DNA of 35,919 nt from Candidatus Magasanikbacteria bacterium CG10_big_fil_rev_8_21_14_0_10_47_10 (GCA_002773135.1 PFCB01000018.1:558-36476), one strand, 5' to 3'. Counted from the first letter of the stretch, positions 1 to 9,854 are shown. Numbers and translations: made by a program. Notes: generated by a model from the sequence alone, not told the origin.

Positions 1-97
1 ATCCAGAAAAGTCGTGACGCCTCAAAACGGATATATAATAAACGAGTTTGACCTATTTGTCAAACTGGCCGCTTGTGGATAAATAATATACTCATCC

Positions 98-658
98 TCA
101 GTCCAAAATTTCCATGGTGAGTGTTTTCGCCCCAAAAATGCGAGCGTCATCTCTTGTCTTGAGCCATATATCAACTCTCCCGTTTCCATACCGGCTATTC
201 ATGCGATCATGGACTGTATATACGTTGTTTCCAAGTTCGGGAAAACGGACGCGAGTGCCAAAAGATAAAAAATTGGCCGCAATAACGGTTTCCTGCCCAT
301 GTTCGCAGAGATCAAATCCGTCCGCAGTGATACAAGGAGTTGCGTCCGTCTGATCCGGTGTACTGGAGTATGCCGTGGCAACCACCATAACAGTATCTAC
401 CACTACATCCGGCGGCAACGGTTCAATCCTGATCGCAAAAATGGATATAAGCACAAATATCGCCGCCACACCAAGCATGCCGCCAAGCGGAGCAAAAAAA
501 TAGTCAACCCAGCGAGTCCGAACCTGCAAAACGCCGCCCGGTGTCCGTTTCCGTGTTGAAACAGGACAGCGCTTTCCCACCGTCTTTTTCACAGATGCCT
601 TTTGCCGTGCTTTGACAGGCGTGCGCTTTGTAGTTTTTGTTTTCTTTTGGGTTGGCAT
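98..658 (-). CDS. Membrane-anchored 3D-domain (Asp-Asp-Asp) protein, putative cell-wall-active
   Basis: From the MPTQKKTK start: basic N-terminus, one TM (GGMLGVAAIFVLISIFAI), then VVATAYSSTPDQTD...VHDRMNSRYGNGRVDIWLKTRDDARIFG, typical of 3D domains. The 892 start in the ORF track overlaps divergent ftsK. Confidence 0.7.
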   Translation of the reverse strand: MPTQKKTKTTKRTPVKARQKASVKKTVGKRCPVSTRKRTPGGVLQVRTRWVDYFFAPLGGMLGVAAIFVLISIFAIRIEPLPPDVVVDTVMVVATAYSSTPDQTDATPCITADGFDLCEHGQETVIAANFLSFGTRVRFPELGNNVYTVHDRMNSRYGNGRVDIWLKTRDDARIFGAKTLTMEILD

Positions 659-755
659 ACAACAACAGTATATCATACCGACACGCGCCCTGAATACATA
701 TTGTGTACGATATATATTTGAGTCTTGCCTCCCCTGTGGTAAAATACTTCTATCT

Positions 756-3209
756 ATGACAAAAAGAAACTCACAGCGCCCTGCATACGATGATGCCATG
801 CTCACGCATGGTGTTATTGCTATTTTACTCATTACATTCGCTATTGTTACGGCACTGAGTTTTTTTGGGCGAGCCGGGACGGTAGGCGTCATTCTGAATG
901 AATGGATATTAAGCTTTCTGTTCGGATCAATGCGCTATTTTGTTCCGATCGTGATAGTTGTTCTGGCATGGTACATTGTCGCCGATGTTAAATATGATTA
1001 TCGCAAAACACACGGTATTGGTGCTGTTCTTTTTTTTGTGGCCACCTCCAGCGTCATTCATTTGCGGTATCCGGCGGATGAAATGTGGCTCAACGCCGTA
1101 GAGGGACGAGGGGGCGGCATTTTTGGGATGCTTGCGTGGGTTTTGCAAACGTACGTTGGCACAGTCGCCTCTTGGGTTATTTTAATCGCATCCATAGCCA
1201 TATCACTGCTGTTGCTATTCAACACGTCTATCATGCACTTATTCAAATCCGGTTCTCTTTCAGAACGGTTTGCTCCCGTACGAAAAAAGATGGAAAATGC
1301 CCGTAACGACATGGATGACGACGAGGAGACCGCAGACACTGATGAATGGGATGACGAAGATGAAGAGGAAGATGAAACAGCGCATGAGGACAATCTGATT
1401 CACGAGGACGAAACTGAGGATGAGATGGAGGAACATGATGACGCGTCTAACGAAAACGAAGATGAAGACGATGATCGCGCTGACGTCATCACAGGTAAAC
1501 AGCGGGTCACCCATAGAATTGATGTTGATATCATTCCGGCGTGGCAAAAAAATGCAGTGATCAAACCGATTCCGCCGCTTTCCTTACTGCAAAATAAGAA
1601 AGAACGTCCAAATGGCGGCGATATTAAGCAAAGTCAAAAAATTATAAAAGATACACTCCGCGAATTCCGTATCAATGTTTCCATGGAAGACGTTCGTATC
1701 GGACCGACGGTCACCCAGTTTTCTCTTAAACCGGCCAGCGGGGTAAAGCTAACGCGGATCACCGGCCTATCCAATGATCTCGCCTTGGCACTGGCCGCCC
1801 ATCCCATTCGTATAGAAGCACCCATTCCCGGAAAGGCGTTGGTTGGTATTGAAGTACCCAACCACAAAACCGCGATGGTCTCTTTGCGTGAGCTGATAGA
1901 AAGCCAAGAGTTCAAAGAGAGAAAACACGACATGATGATTGGGCTTGGAAAGGACGTCAGCGGCAAAGTATGGTTTGCAGACTTGCCACGAATGCCCCAC
2001 CTGCTTATTGCGGGTTCCACCGGTTCCGGAAAGACAGTCTGCATGAACACCATCATCACAAGTCTTTTGTATCAAAATACGGCCGAAACACTGCGCATGA
2101 TCATGATAGACCCAAAACGCGTGGAATTGACCGTATATAATGGCATCCCACACCTGCTCACACCGGTCATTACCAATGTTGGGAAAACAGTCAACGCACT
2201 GAAGTGGACTATTGCAGAAATGGATCGACGATTTGAAGTCCTTAGCCGAGCCGGGAACAGAAACATCACCAGCTATAATGAAAAGCATCCGGATCAAAAA
2301 ATGCCGCATATCCTTTTTATTATTGATGAGCTGGCAGACCTTATGGCCACCGCATCCGGCGATGTGGAAGCAGGCATTATTCGATTGGCACAAATGGCAC
2401 GAGCCGTGGGCATTCATCTGATTGTCGCAACACAACGACCCAGCGTAGATGTCATTACCGGCCTGATGAAGGCAAACATTCCCGGCCGTATTGCTTTTTC
2501 TGTGGCGTCAATTACCGACTCGCGAACTATTTTGGACACGCAAGGAGCGGATAAATTGATTGGAAAGGGAGATATGCTGCTGCTAACATCCGACTTTCCA
2601 AAACCGGTTCGCATCCAAGGCGCGTTCATTTCCGAATCCGAAACAAAACGTGTGATTAAATACTTAAAAGCGGGCGTGAAGCCAAACTACGATGAATCAA
2701 TCGTCGAAAAACAAGGCAATGGCGGAACCATGAATATGTTTGGTGGCAGCGATGACGATACTGATGACATGTTTAACGACGCAAAAAAAGAAATTATCGC
2801 GTCCGGCAAGGCCAGCGCCTCATTTTTGCAACGAAAACTAAAAATTGGATACGCCCGCGCCGCCCGTATCTTGGACGAACTTGAAGAAGCCGGTGTTATC
2901 GGGCCGGCAAAAGGGGCAAAACCCCGAGAAATATTAATGACCAACGATGAAATAGAATCGAGCATGGACGCAGGTGGCGAATATAATGTGTACCGCGATC
3001 ACGATACTGATGACGATCAAGATTGGAGCGATGATGACGAAACGGATGAGGATGACATGGAAAATCAAGACAACGAGCAAGAAGATACTGATAATTATGA
3101 GGAAGAGGATGATAGTGATGAAGATGATGAGAAAGAAGACGGTGACCCGGAGGAAGAGGAAGAGGGCGACGACGACGACGAAAAAAAATTAAATGCTTTT
3201 GAAACATGA
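756..3209 (+). CDS. ftsK: FtsK/SpoIIIE-type DNA translocase with acidic linker and acidic C-terminal tail
   Basis: N-terminal TM helices; Walker A AGSTGSGKTVCMN; FIIDELADLM; IVATQRPSVDVITG; C-terminal gamma-like winged helix ASASFLQRKLKIGYARAARILDELEEAGVIGP. Start MTKRNSQRP chosen at 756. Confidence 0.93.
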   Translation: MTKRNSQRPAYDDAMLTHGVIAILLITFAIVTALSFFGRAGTVGVILNEWILSFLFGSMRYFVPIVIVVLAWYIVADVKYDYRKTHGIGAVLFFVATSSVIHLRYPADEMWLNAVEGRGGGIFGMLAWVLQTYVGTVASWVILIASIAISLLLLFNTSIMHLFKSGSLSERFAPVRKKMENARNDMDDDEETADTDEWDDEDEEEDETAHEDNLIHEDETEDEMEEHDDASNENEDEDDDRADVITGKQRVTHRIDVDIIPAWQKNAVIKPIPPLSLLQNKKERPNGGDIKQSQKIIKDTLREFRINVSMEDVRIGPTVTQFSLKPASGVKLTRITGLSNDLALALAAHPIRIEAPIPGKALVGIEVPNHKTAMVSLRELIESQEFKERKHDMMIGLGKDVSGKVWFADLPRMPHLLIAGSTGSGKTVCMNTIITSLLYQNTAETLRMIMIDPKRVELTVYNGIPHLLTPVITNVGKTVNALKWTIAEMDRRFEVLSRAGNRNITSYNEKHPDQKMPHILFIIDELADLMATASGDVEAGIIRLAQMARAVGIHLIVATQRPSVDVITGLMKANIPGRIAFSVASITDSRTILDTQGADKLIGKGDMLLLTSDFPKPVRIQGAFISESETKRVIKYLKAGVKPNYDESIVEKQGNGGTMNMFGGSDDDTDDMFNDAKKEIIASGKASASFLQRKLKIGYARAARILDELEEAGVIGPAKGAKPREILMTNDEIESSMDAGGEYNVYRDHDTDDDQDWSDDDETDEDDMENQDNEQEDTDNYEEEDDSDEDDEKEDGDPEEEEEGDDDDEKKLNAFET

Positions 3210-3910
3210 AATTGATGACAAAACAACTGAACCCGACCAAACGAGTGTGTTTGCGTCTGCAAGAAGCCCGAGAGCACTCCGGGGTCAGCCTTCAGGAACT
3301 GTCAAAACGAATGCGTTTGAGCCAAGATCACATTGTCGCGCTTGAAGAATGCCGCTTTGACGAGATCCCATTCGCCCCTGTCTACCAAAAAAATATTATC
3401 AAATCCTATATGACGAACTTGGGACTTGACCCTGATTCGTTTGTTGATCAATTTGTATGCGAAGAAGCCAATAGGATGGAGGAAACACCCACACGCGGCA
3501 GAAAAAAACAACAGGGCTTTGACAGCACCCATGTACCATTGCTCCTCAAATTGAGCGGCATTTCGGTTGTAGTCATCTCGATTTTGGGATACTTGATGAT
3601 ACAAGTACGACACATCGTGGAGCCGCCCAATCTCGTCATTTACAGCCCGACTGACGGACTTATAACCCACGAGCAGGTCATCGTAGTGCATGGAAAAACC
3701 GATAGCGAAGCAAGCATCCAAATTAATGGTCAACGTATTCCCAATAGTGAATCCGGTTTTTTTGAGCAATCGATACCACTCAACGAGGGAGTAAACACCA
3801 TCATGTTTATGGCTCAAAAAAAACACGGAAAGCAAACATTACACACAAGTCACATCATTTATAAAAAGGACTCCTCCATTTCCGCACTCCCTTTTGCCGC
3901 TCCGCTCTAA
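3206..3910 (+). CDS. RodZ-like protein: HTH_25 + TM + extracellular Ig-like domain
   Basis: LQEAREHSGVSLQELSKRMRLSQDHIVALEECRFDEIPFAPVYQKNIIKSY, TM VVVISILGYLMIQV, then an Ig-like repeat. Overlaps the ftsK stop by 4 nt (ATGA). Confidence 0.8.
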   Translation: MKLMTKQLNPTKRVCLRLQEAREHSGVSLQELSKRMRLSQDHIVALEECRFDEIPFAPVYQKNIIKSYMTNLGLDPDSFVDQFVCEEANRMEETPTRGRKKQQGFDSTHVPLLLKLSGISVVVISILGYLMIQVRHIVEPPNLVIYSPTDGLITHEQVIVVHGKTDSEASIQINGQRIPNSESGFFEQSIPLNEGVNTIMFMAQKKHGKQTLHTSHIIYKKDSSISALPFAAPL

Positions 3911-3959
3911 ACAGTGCCATAAACAATTGCCGGAGCTGTTTGATCAGAGGAGAACAACC

Positions 3960-3979
3960 GCCCACACGGGCTTTTTTTT
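3960..3979 (+). terminator. Short intrinsic terminator after the ftsK/rodZ-like pair
   Basis: GCCC-acac-GGGC followed by a T8 run. Confidence 0.5.
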
Positions 3980-3983
3980 ATGT

Positions 3984-4012
3984 TTGACAGACAGCGCCAA
4001 AAACCGTACCCT
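3984..4012 (+). promoter_or_regulatory. Candidate sigma70-type promoter upstream of recA
   Basis: TTGACA-N17-TACCCT. Confidence 0.45.
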
Positions 4013-4038
4013 ACAGTGACAGAAAGGAGGGGGGCGCC

Positions 4039-4101
4039 GTGATTTTTTTAATTTTTACCGCACGGCAACATGTATTTCAGTCGCGCCTGTCGATAATATA
4101 A
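4039..4101 (+). CDS. Candidate recA leader peptide (20 aa, GTG start)
   Basis: AAAGGAGG, 8 nt, then GTG ATT TTT TTA ... ATA ATA TAA (MIFLIFTARQHVFQSRLSII); ends 7 nt before the recA ATG. Confidence 0.35.
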   Translation: MIFLIFTARQHVFQSRLSII

Positions 4102-4108
4102 TTAGAGT

Positions 4109-5176
4109 ATGCCTACACGATCCGAGGAAACAAACGCAAAACACCAGGCTGCGCAAACAGCAATAGATCAGATAAAACAACGGTTTGGGGATGGTGCGAT
4201 CATGAAATTTGGCGAAGCGAAAGCAAGCCAAGTAGACGCGGTTCCAACAGGGTGCATCTCACTTGATATTGCGCTGGGAGTTGGCGGCGTTCCACGAGGC
4301 CGCGTCATAGAGATCTTTGGTCCTGAAGCCAGTGGAAAGACAACCCTTGCACAGCATGTGGTCGCCGAAGTGCAAAAAGAAGGTGGTATTGCCGCATTTA
4401 TTGATGCGGAGCACGCGCTTGACCCTGATTACGCCCAAAAAATAGGGGTCGATGTCAATAACTTATTGATCTCACAACCGGATACCGGGGAGCAAGCACT
4501 TGAAATATTAGAAACTCTTGTCCGGTCAAACGCAGTGGACGTGGTGGTCATTGACTCGGTAGCCGCGCTGGTGCCAAAAGCTGAAATAGAAGGAAACATG
4601 GGTGACGCGCACATGGGACTTCAGGCTCGACTCATGAGTCAGGCCCTCCGAAAACTGACCGGTATTGTTAGCAAGACAAAAACAGTCGTCATCTTTATTA
4701 ATCAAACACGACAAAAAATAGGAGTGTTCTTTGGCAACCCGGAGACAACACCCGGCGGAAACGCGTTAAAATTTTATTGCTCCATTCGTGTAGAAGTCCG
4801 TCGCAGCGCCCAGATAAAACAGGCGGATAAAATAATTGGAAATCGCGTAAAAGTAAAAATCGTAAAAAATAAAGTGGCTGCGCCATTTCGCACAACGGAA
4901 TTTGATATCATGTACAACGAAGGCATCTCTATTTCCGGCGACACGCTCGATACGGGCGTTGAACACAAAGTCATACACAAATCCGGAAACAGCTACGAAT
5001 TCGACGGCGAAAAGCTTGGGGTAGGCAGAGAAAAAGCAAAGCAATTTTTGCGGGACAACCCCATTATCATGCAAACCATACGAGAAAAAATCTGGGAGGC
5101 AGCCACACATGGTGACGCCCCCGAGCAGGAGCAAAGGAAACCGGGCAATAAAGAAGATGTTGAAGAAGATATCTAG
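4109..5176 (+). CDS. recA: Recombinase RecA
   Basis: [14 protein letters not shown] (Walker A), [22 protein letters not shown] (L1), [27 protein letters not shown] (L2). Confidence 0.98.
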   Translation: MPTRSEETNAKHQAAQTAIDQIKQRFGDGAIMKFGEAKASQVDAVPTGCISLDIALGVGGVPRGRVIEIFGPEASGKTTLAQHVVAEVQKEGGIAAFIDAEHALDPDYAQKIGVDVNNLLISQPDTGEQALEILETLVRSNAVDVVVIDSVAALVPKAEIEGNMGDAHMGLQARLMSQALRKLTGIVSKTKTVVIFINQTRQKIGVFFGNPETTPGGNALKFYCSIRVEVRRSAQIKQADKIIGNRVKVKIVKNKVAAPFRTTEFDIMYNEGISISGDTLDTGVEHKVIHKSGNSYEFDGEKLGVGREKAKQFLRDNPIIMQTIREKIWEAATHGDAPEQEQRKPGNKEDVEEDI

Positions 5177-5194
5177 ATCATATACTTTCAATGT

Positions 5195-5226
5195 AAAAGT
5201 GACGCAAAAAAAGCGTCACTTTTTTG
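5195..5226 (+). terminator. Intrinsic terminator after recA
   Basis: AAAAGTGACGC-aaaaaaa-GCGTCACTTTTTT. Confidence 0.85.
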
Positions 5227-5253
5227 TTTACTTGTGGTATACTAGAATATAAT

Positions 5254-5808
5254 ATGCCTGACACAACGCAATCACAGACAAATAAAAATGGATCAACATC
5301 ACCCAAAAACAAAATGACATTTTCGCAGCGATCAGCGGATCGCCTGACGTCGTTTATGGGGAGCTGGACATTTATACTGCTTTTTTGTGCGTTTCTCGTT
5401 ATCTGGATGGCCATCAATGCCGTCGCCTGGGCCAACCAATGGGATCCATACCCGTTTATTCTACTCAACCTGGTTCTTTCCACCTTGGCGGCAACACAAG
5501 CTCCCATTATCATGATGAGCCAAAACAGACAAGCGGAAAGAGACCGGCAGCAAGCACAGTATGATTACGCGGTCAACAGAAAAGCAGAGCGAGAAATCCA
5601 AGACATGCAAAAGGAGCTGAAATCAATTCAACAACAGTTAAAGAAGACTGATAAAGATCGACAAATCATTCTTAATGATTACGCTGCTGACAAAAAATCG
5701 GGGCGGCAAATGGAAAATATATTAAAGGAACTTGAATCAATAAAACGATTACTTCGAAAAACAAAGGACGAGGAAATAAAAGAGATAAAGAAAAAGAGAA
5801 AAAAGTAG
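5254..5808 (+). CDS. DUF1003 membrane protein
   Basis: ADRLTSFMGSWTFILLFCAFLVIWMAINAVAWANQWDPYPFILLNLVLSTLAATQAPIIMMSQNRQAERDR, then coiled-coil; typical DUF1003 signature. Confidence 0.85.
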   Translation: MPDTTQSQTNKNGSTSPKNKMTFSQRSADRLTSFMGSWTFILLFCAFLVIWMAINAVAWANQWDPYPFILLNLVLSTLAATQAPIIMMSQNRQAERDRQQAQYDYAVNRKAEREIQDMQKELKSIQQQLKKTDKDRQIILNDYAADKKSGRQMENILKELESIKRLLRKTKDEEIKEIKKKRKK

Positions 5809-5818
5809 CATACAAAAA

Positions 5819-5842
5819 AACCTCCGAACATACGGAGGTTTT
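5819..5842. terminator. Bidirectional terminator between convergent genes
   Basis: AACCTCCG-aacata-CGGAGGTT flanked by A- and T-runs. Confidence 0.8.
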
Positions 5843-5849
5843 TAAATTT

Positions 5850-7772
5850 TTATCGATACATTGTTTCTACCTGCGTCCCGGAATAGTAATAGGTCAACAA
5901 TTGGTCACTCGTCCACCCATCATTTTTTGCGCGGAGCGCGGCGTCGCGCTGACTCATGCCCACTCCATGACCAAACCGGCTACGGCCGGCATCATATTTG
6001 GCGACAATGGAAACCAACCACGACTTTTCTGACCCACCCCAAACGCTGCTCCAACTGCGCGTTTTCCCATCAGAATTTCCAAAATAGGGTGTCATAACAA
6101 CGGTTCCTTGATATGTGACCATCTGGCCACGAGTTGCTTTGGCGGCGGATTTCACATCAACTAAATATTTTGACACATCGTCCCCCAAATACAGCTGATC
6201 GTAGGTGCTCCCCAAAACATCAAAAAACGGATACTTTCCCCTGCTGGTGTACGCATAGGTTCTGGCGGCAACTAAATTTGCTTTTACCGCTTCTGACGCG
6301 ATGCCCTTTCCTGTCTCTGCAATTCCTTCCACGTAATCCTCCAGCAGAACATCATTGACCACATACAGTTCATTATCAACCTGCCCTATTCGAAATTCAT
6401 ACGCACCACGATACCGCAAAAATTCACTTGGCCCCACCCATGCCACTTTTCTGTCCTTTAGTCCTTTCATTACAGTAAACACCGCATGCGGATTATTGAC
6501 AGGGACAAAACGGAAATACGCAGCCGACGTATAGGTGATACCGGCGGCTCTGAGAATATAGCCGTCTCCTGTGTGCGTAATAATGGCAATGCTGCTCTTT
6601 GGTAAAAGCCCTACTTCATTATCAATATCGTAAATACGGTAGTCATCATCATAGGAAACAATTTGTACGGTTGATCCTTCTGCAGCCAGTCCAACGCGTA
6701 TACGAGGTTCTGCGCTCAGGCGGACAGACGGCGGCGTCACGGAAGTATCAGTTGAAAAAGTTGGAGGAGCATAATTGTATGGTGCGTTTTCGGTGACGTG
6801 CACGTTGACGTGTGTTTGCGATCCTTCTATTTCACTACCGTCTGATGCCAAGAAAAAACTCAACACATAATCACCTTTTTGGCTGGGGGCACGGAATGTA
6901 AACTCCTCACGAAATATTTCTTCCGGAGTCACAAGCTTCTCCTGTGTTTTTACCGTCGTACTCCCCTGCCAATTGGTGTCGGCAAATGAAATATCAGAAC
7001 CAACTGATGCCAGGCTGGCAGATGGGGCGGCATGCAATGTATAGTTGCGCCATGGCTGTCCGCCCTTATTGCGATACACAAGGATAAACGGGACAGCGTC
7101 ACCACCGTGAACTGTCACCTCTTTTGCTTTTTGTGTAATGATCCGTGCCACCGGCTTTGATTCGGCAACAGGTGAAGCAACAGCATCGCTCCCCGGAGGC
7201 GGCGTGCTGACGGCGGGAAGTGGAGCCGCGGATGAAGCAGGGACAACGGTAATATCAAAATAAAAATAGCCGCCCTTGATCCATGACCAATTTTCAGCGG
7301 CAAGATAAAATTCTTCTTTATATGTCCCCGGTGTTGTCGGTGCGGTTAACTGAATCGCTAGCTCTGCGATTTCTCCCGGCTTTGTATCCTTTACAATGGA
7401 GGCTGTTTGTTTTGCGCTCAACCAATTGCTGCCTTTGAACGCGGAATTTCTATCACGCGGTTCCATGGTGTAGGCAGATACGTGCTTATACCCGTCTTTG
7501 TGCGCATTGAGTGACAACAATGGCTGTGTCCCTGTATTTTTGAATCGCACTGTCACTGTTTGCGTTTTCCCTGCCTCAATTCGGATAGGATCCGGAATAC
7601 TTTGCGAAACATACTGTACCGACAAACCGGAATCACGAATCGTCAGCTTTGGGTCTGCTGCCTGCGCTGTGCCGACAAGAATGCCAGAGGCTGTGAGCGA
7701 AAAAAAAGCAATTACAAATGCCTTTATCAGTACTGATTTTGTATAGTGATACATCATATTCTTTGACTCCAT
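5850..7772 (-). CDS. Secreted SpoIID/LytB-domain protein with two N-terminal Ig-like (NBR1 FW-type) domains
   Basis: Signal peptide; two domains with FKNTGTQP...LTAPTTPGTYKEEFYLAAE and YRNKGGQPW...FRAPSQKGDYVLSFFLASD; C-terminal VLLEDYVEGIAETGKGIASEAVKANLVAARTYAY...GHGVGMSQRDAALRAKNDGWTSDQLLTYYYSGT. Confidence 0.85.
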   Translation of the reverse strand: MESKNMMYHYTKSVLIKAFVIAFFSLTASGILVGTAQAADPKLTIRDSGLSVQYVSQSIPDPIRIEAGKTQTVTVRFKNTGTQPLLSLNAHKDGYKHVSAYTMEPRDRNSAFKGSNWLSAKQTASIVKDTKPGEIAELAIQLTAPTTPGTYKEEFYLAAENWSWIKGGYFYFDITVVPASSAAPLPAVSTPPPGSDAVASPVAESKPVARIITQKAKEVTVHGGDAVPFILVYRNKGGQPWRNYTLHAAPSASLASVGSDISFADTNWQGSTTVKTQEKLVTPEEIFREEFTFRAPSQKGDYVLSFFLASDGSEIEGSQTHVNVHVTENAPYNYAPPTFSTDTSVTPPSVRLSAEPRIRVGLAAEGSTVQIVSYDDDYRIYDIDNEVGLLPKSSIAIITHTGDGYILRAAGITYTSAAYFRFVPVNNPHAVFTVMKGLKDRKVAWVGPSEFLRYRGAYEFRIGQVDNELYVVNDVLLEDYVEGIAETGKGIASEAVKANLVAARTYAYTSRGKYPFFDVLGSTYDQLYLGDDVSKYLVDVKSAAKATRGQMVTYQGTVVMTPYFGNSDGKTRSWSSVWGGSEKSWLVSIVAKYDAGRSRFGHGVGMSQRDAALRAKNDGWTSDQLLTYYYSGTQVETMYR

Positions 7773-7836
7773 TATAGCAGATACATCAATGAGTTTTCAA
7801 CACACTTGAGACATGGTATATTACGCCGGAACACAT

Positions 7837-9258
7837 ATGTCTACCACACGAAAAATTGCGCACAACACAGCCATTCAAATAGGCGGCAAAGCGATATCGA
7901 CACTGCTCGGTCTTGCGGCCATTGGGATGATGACCCGCTATTTGGGGACAGAACAATTCGGCTGGTATGTTGCTGCGATTTCTTTTCTTCAATTTATTGG
8001 AATTATCATTGATTTTGGCCTGATTCCCGTTACAGCACAAATGATGAGTGAACCGGCGTTTGATAAAAAAATATTATTTCAAAATTTACTCGGCTTTCGA
8101 TTTATTTCAGCCATTATTTTTTTGGGAATTGCACCACTTCTGATATTACTGTTCCCCTATCCAATTGAAGTAAAAATGGCAGTTGCCATTATGACGATAT
8201 CCTTTTTGGGAATTGCCATGAATCAAGTGTTTACGGGTTTTTATCAGTATACATTAAAAATGCATATTCAAGCGCTGGGTGAAGTGCTTGGCCGCGCTGT
8301 TTTGGTTGGCGGATTATGGCTCTTGATCGCGCAACGTGCGTCTTTTTTATCTGTCATGATGCTGGTAACAATTTCAACGCTCGTGTACACCGCGTATATG
8401 TGGTTTGCTTCGGCTCGTTTTGAAAAATCACAGTTTCGATTTGACTGGCCGGTCTACAAAGCGATATTTCACAAAAGTTGGCCCATTGCTATTTCCATTA
8501 TTTTTAACGTCATCTATCTCAAAGGCGATATCATTTTACTTTCACTGTTTCGCGATCTAAGCGAGGTCGGTATTTATGGAGCCGCCTACCGCGTAATTGA
8601 TATTCTTACGCAAACAGCCATGCTGCTTATGGGCCTAATGCTTCCGCTTCTCACATATGCATGGTCACGCTCCAATACGGCGCTATTCAAAAAAAGATAC
8701 CAGCAGTCATTTGACGCTATGATGATGTTTGGCATTCCAGTGACAGTGGGAACCGCTGTCCTTGCCAAACCCATCATGTCTTTTGTCGCGGGCCCGGACT
8801 TTGCATCAGCAGCACCAGCGCTTGCCATTTTGGCGCTTGCTGTTGGAGCCGTATACTTTGGCGGTGTGTACGGCCATCTTGCCGTTGCGATTAATAAACA
8901 AAAAAGCACCATGTGGATTTATATTTCAGGTGCTTTGCTAACCCTGGTCGGATATCTTATTTTTATTCCGCGGTTTGGTATGCTTGGTGCCGCATGGATG
9001 AGTGTTTTTTCTGAAGTCTATGCCGGCGTGCTGCTTACCCTTGTGGTGCGGCGGCATCTACAATCGCATCTTTCCCTGCTTACCTTTTCAAAAATCTGCA
9101 TCAGTGCCATGGTGATGGGTCTTTTATTGACTATTCTTCCACCATGGCCTGTTCTTCTTACCGTCTGCATTGGTGCCGGCGTCTATGCCGCTTTGCTCCT
9201 CATAACCGGCGCGATCTCAAAGCAAACGCTCCGCGATGTTTTGGCGCGCAGCGAGTAA
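7837..9258 (+). CDS. Polysaccharide/oligosaccharide flippase (Wzx/MOP superfamily)
   Basis: Multi-TM protein; TRKIAHNTAIQIGGKAISTLLGLAAIGMMTRYLGTEQFGWY is the typical N-terminus. Confidence 0.88.
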   Translation: MSTTRKIAHNTAIQIGGKAISTLLGLAAIGMMTRYLGTEQFGWYVAAISFLQFIGIIIDFGLIPVTAQMMSEPAFDKKILFQNLLGFRFISAIIFLGIAPLLILLFPYPIEVKMAVAIMTISFLGIAMNQVFTGFYQYTLKMHIQALGEVLGRAVLVGGLWLLIAQRASFLSVMMLVTISTLVYTAYMWFASARFEKSQFRFDWPVYKAIFHKSWPIAISIIFNVIYLKGDIILLSLFRDLSEVGIYGAAYRVIDILTQTAMLLMGLMLPLLTYAWSRSNTALFKKRYQQSFDAMMMFGIPVTVGTAVLAKPIMSFVAGPDFASAAPALAILALAVGAVYFGGVYGHLAVAINKQKSTMWIYISGALLTLVGYLIFIPRFGMLGAAWMSVFSEVYAGVLLTLVVRRHLQSHLSLLTFSKICISAMVMGLLLTILPPWPVLLTVCIGAGVYAALLLITGAISKQTLRDVLARSE

Positions 9259-9504
9259 TTATACTTCTTCAAACGGATCAACCCCCCGGGCCGCATTGCG
9301 AAAATCGGCCCATCGTATTTTTTTTGGTGTGACACGGCCAAGCATAAGTGTCCCCTCTCCGGAATGAAGCAACGGCAAATCACCTGTCTCTTGCTCAACA
9401 ATAAAATAAATTGTTGCTACATACGGGATTCCATTGGCATCCACCGTTGCAATTGCAGCCGGGTGGCACCCTTTCAAAAATTCATACACTTGTTCTCTTG
9501 TCAT
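9259..9504 (-). CDS. Short pyridoxamine 5'-phosphate oxidase-like protein, possibly internally deleted
   Basis: MTREQVYEFLKGCHPAAIATVDANGIPYVATIYFIV resembles the PNPOx-like N-terminus; VTPKKIRWADFRN resembles the C-terminal segment. Confidence 0.5.
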   Translation of the reverse strand: MTREQVYEFLKGCHPAAIATVDANGIPYVATIYFIVEQETGDLPLLHSGEGTLMLGRVTPKKIRWADFRNAARGVDPFEEV

Positions 9505-9510
9505 AAAAAA

Positions 9511-9822
9511 TTATTTATACCCAAATAGCTGTATTGCGTTATCCTTGCTCGCTATTTCAAATTTACCAAGTGTATCCAACTGTTCAACAAAAGAATCTAC
9601 ATTTGTATCCACAAAAATTTCAATCCACTCAATATCAGAAAAGCGAACGGGTTGAAACCCTCCTCTATCTTTGAGCCCTACATACGCGTCTGTTTCAATC
9701 TCCTCCGACGACGGCACCCCCCAATCATACACATGGTCGTCATTTAAAAATTTCCAACGACATTTTTTTATGCCACTCGCATATAAAAAACTAAACAGCT
9801 TCTGCCATTTGGTGTCACTCAT
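9511..9822 (-). CDS. Hypothetical protein
   Basis: ORF with plausible composition from MSDTKWQKLFSFLYASG; same strand as its neighbours. Confidence 0.55.
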   Translation of the reverse strand: MSDTKWQKLFSFLYASGIKKCRWKFLNDDHVYDWGVPSSEEIETDAYVGLKDRGGFQPVRFSDIEWIEIFVDTNVDSFVEQLDTLGKFEIASKDNAIQLFGYK

Positions 9823-9854
9823 GCACGATGTCATGTGATTCATACAGGACAGTA

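Noticed and set aside
1767-2435. 222-aa minus-strand ORF opposite ftsK
   Set aside because: Antisense to a clear FtsK motor domain; Cys/His-rich, shadow-ORF composition.
2896-3240. Minus-strand ORFs opposite the ftsK acidic tail
   Set aside because: Low-complexity Ser/Pro/His translations are the complement of GAT/GAA-rich codons.
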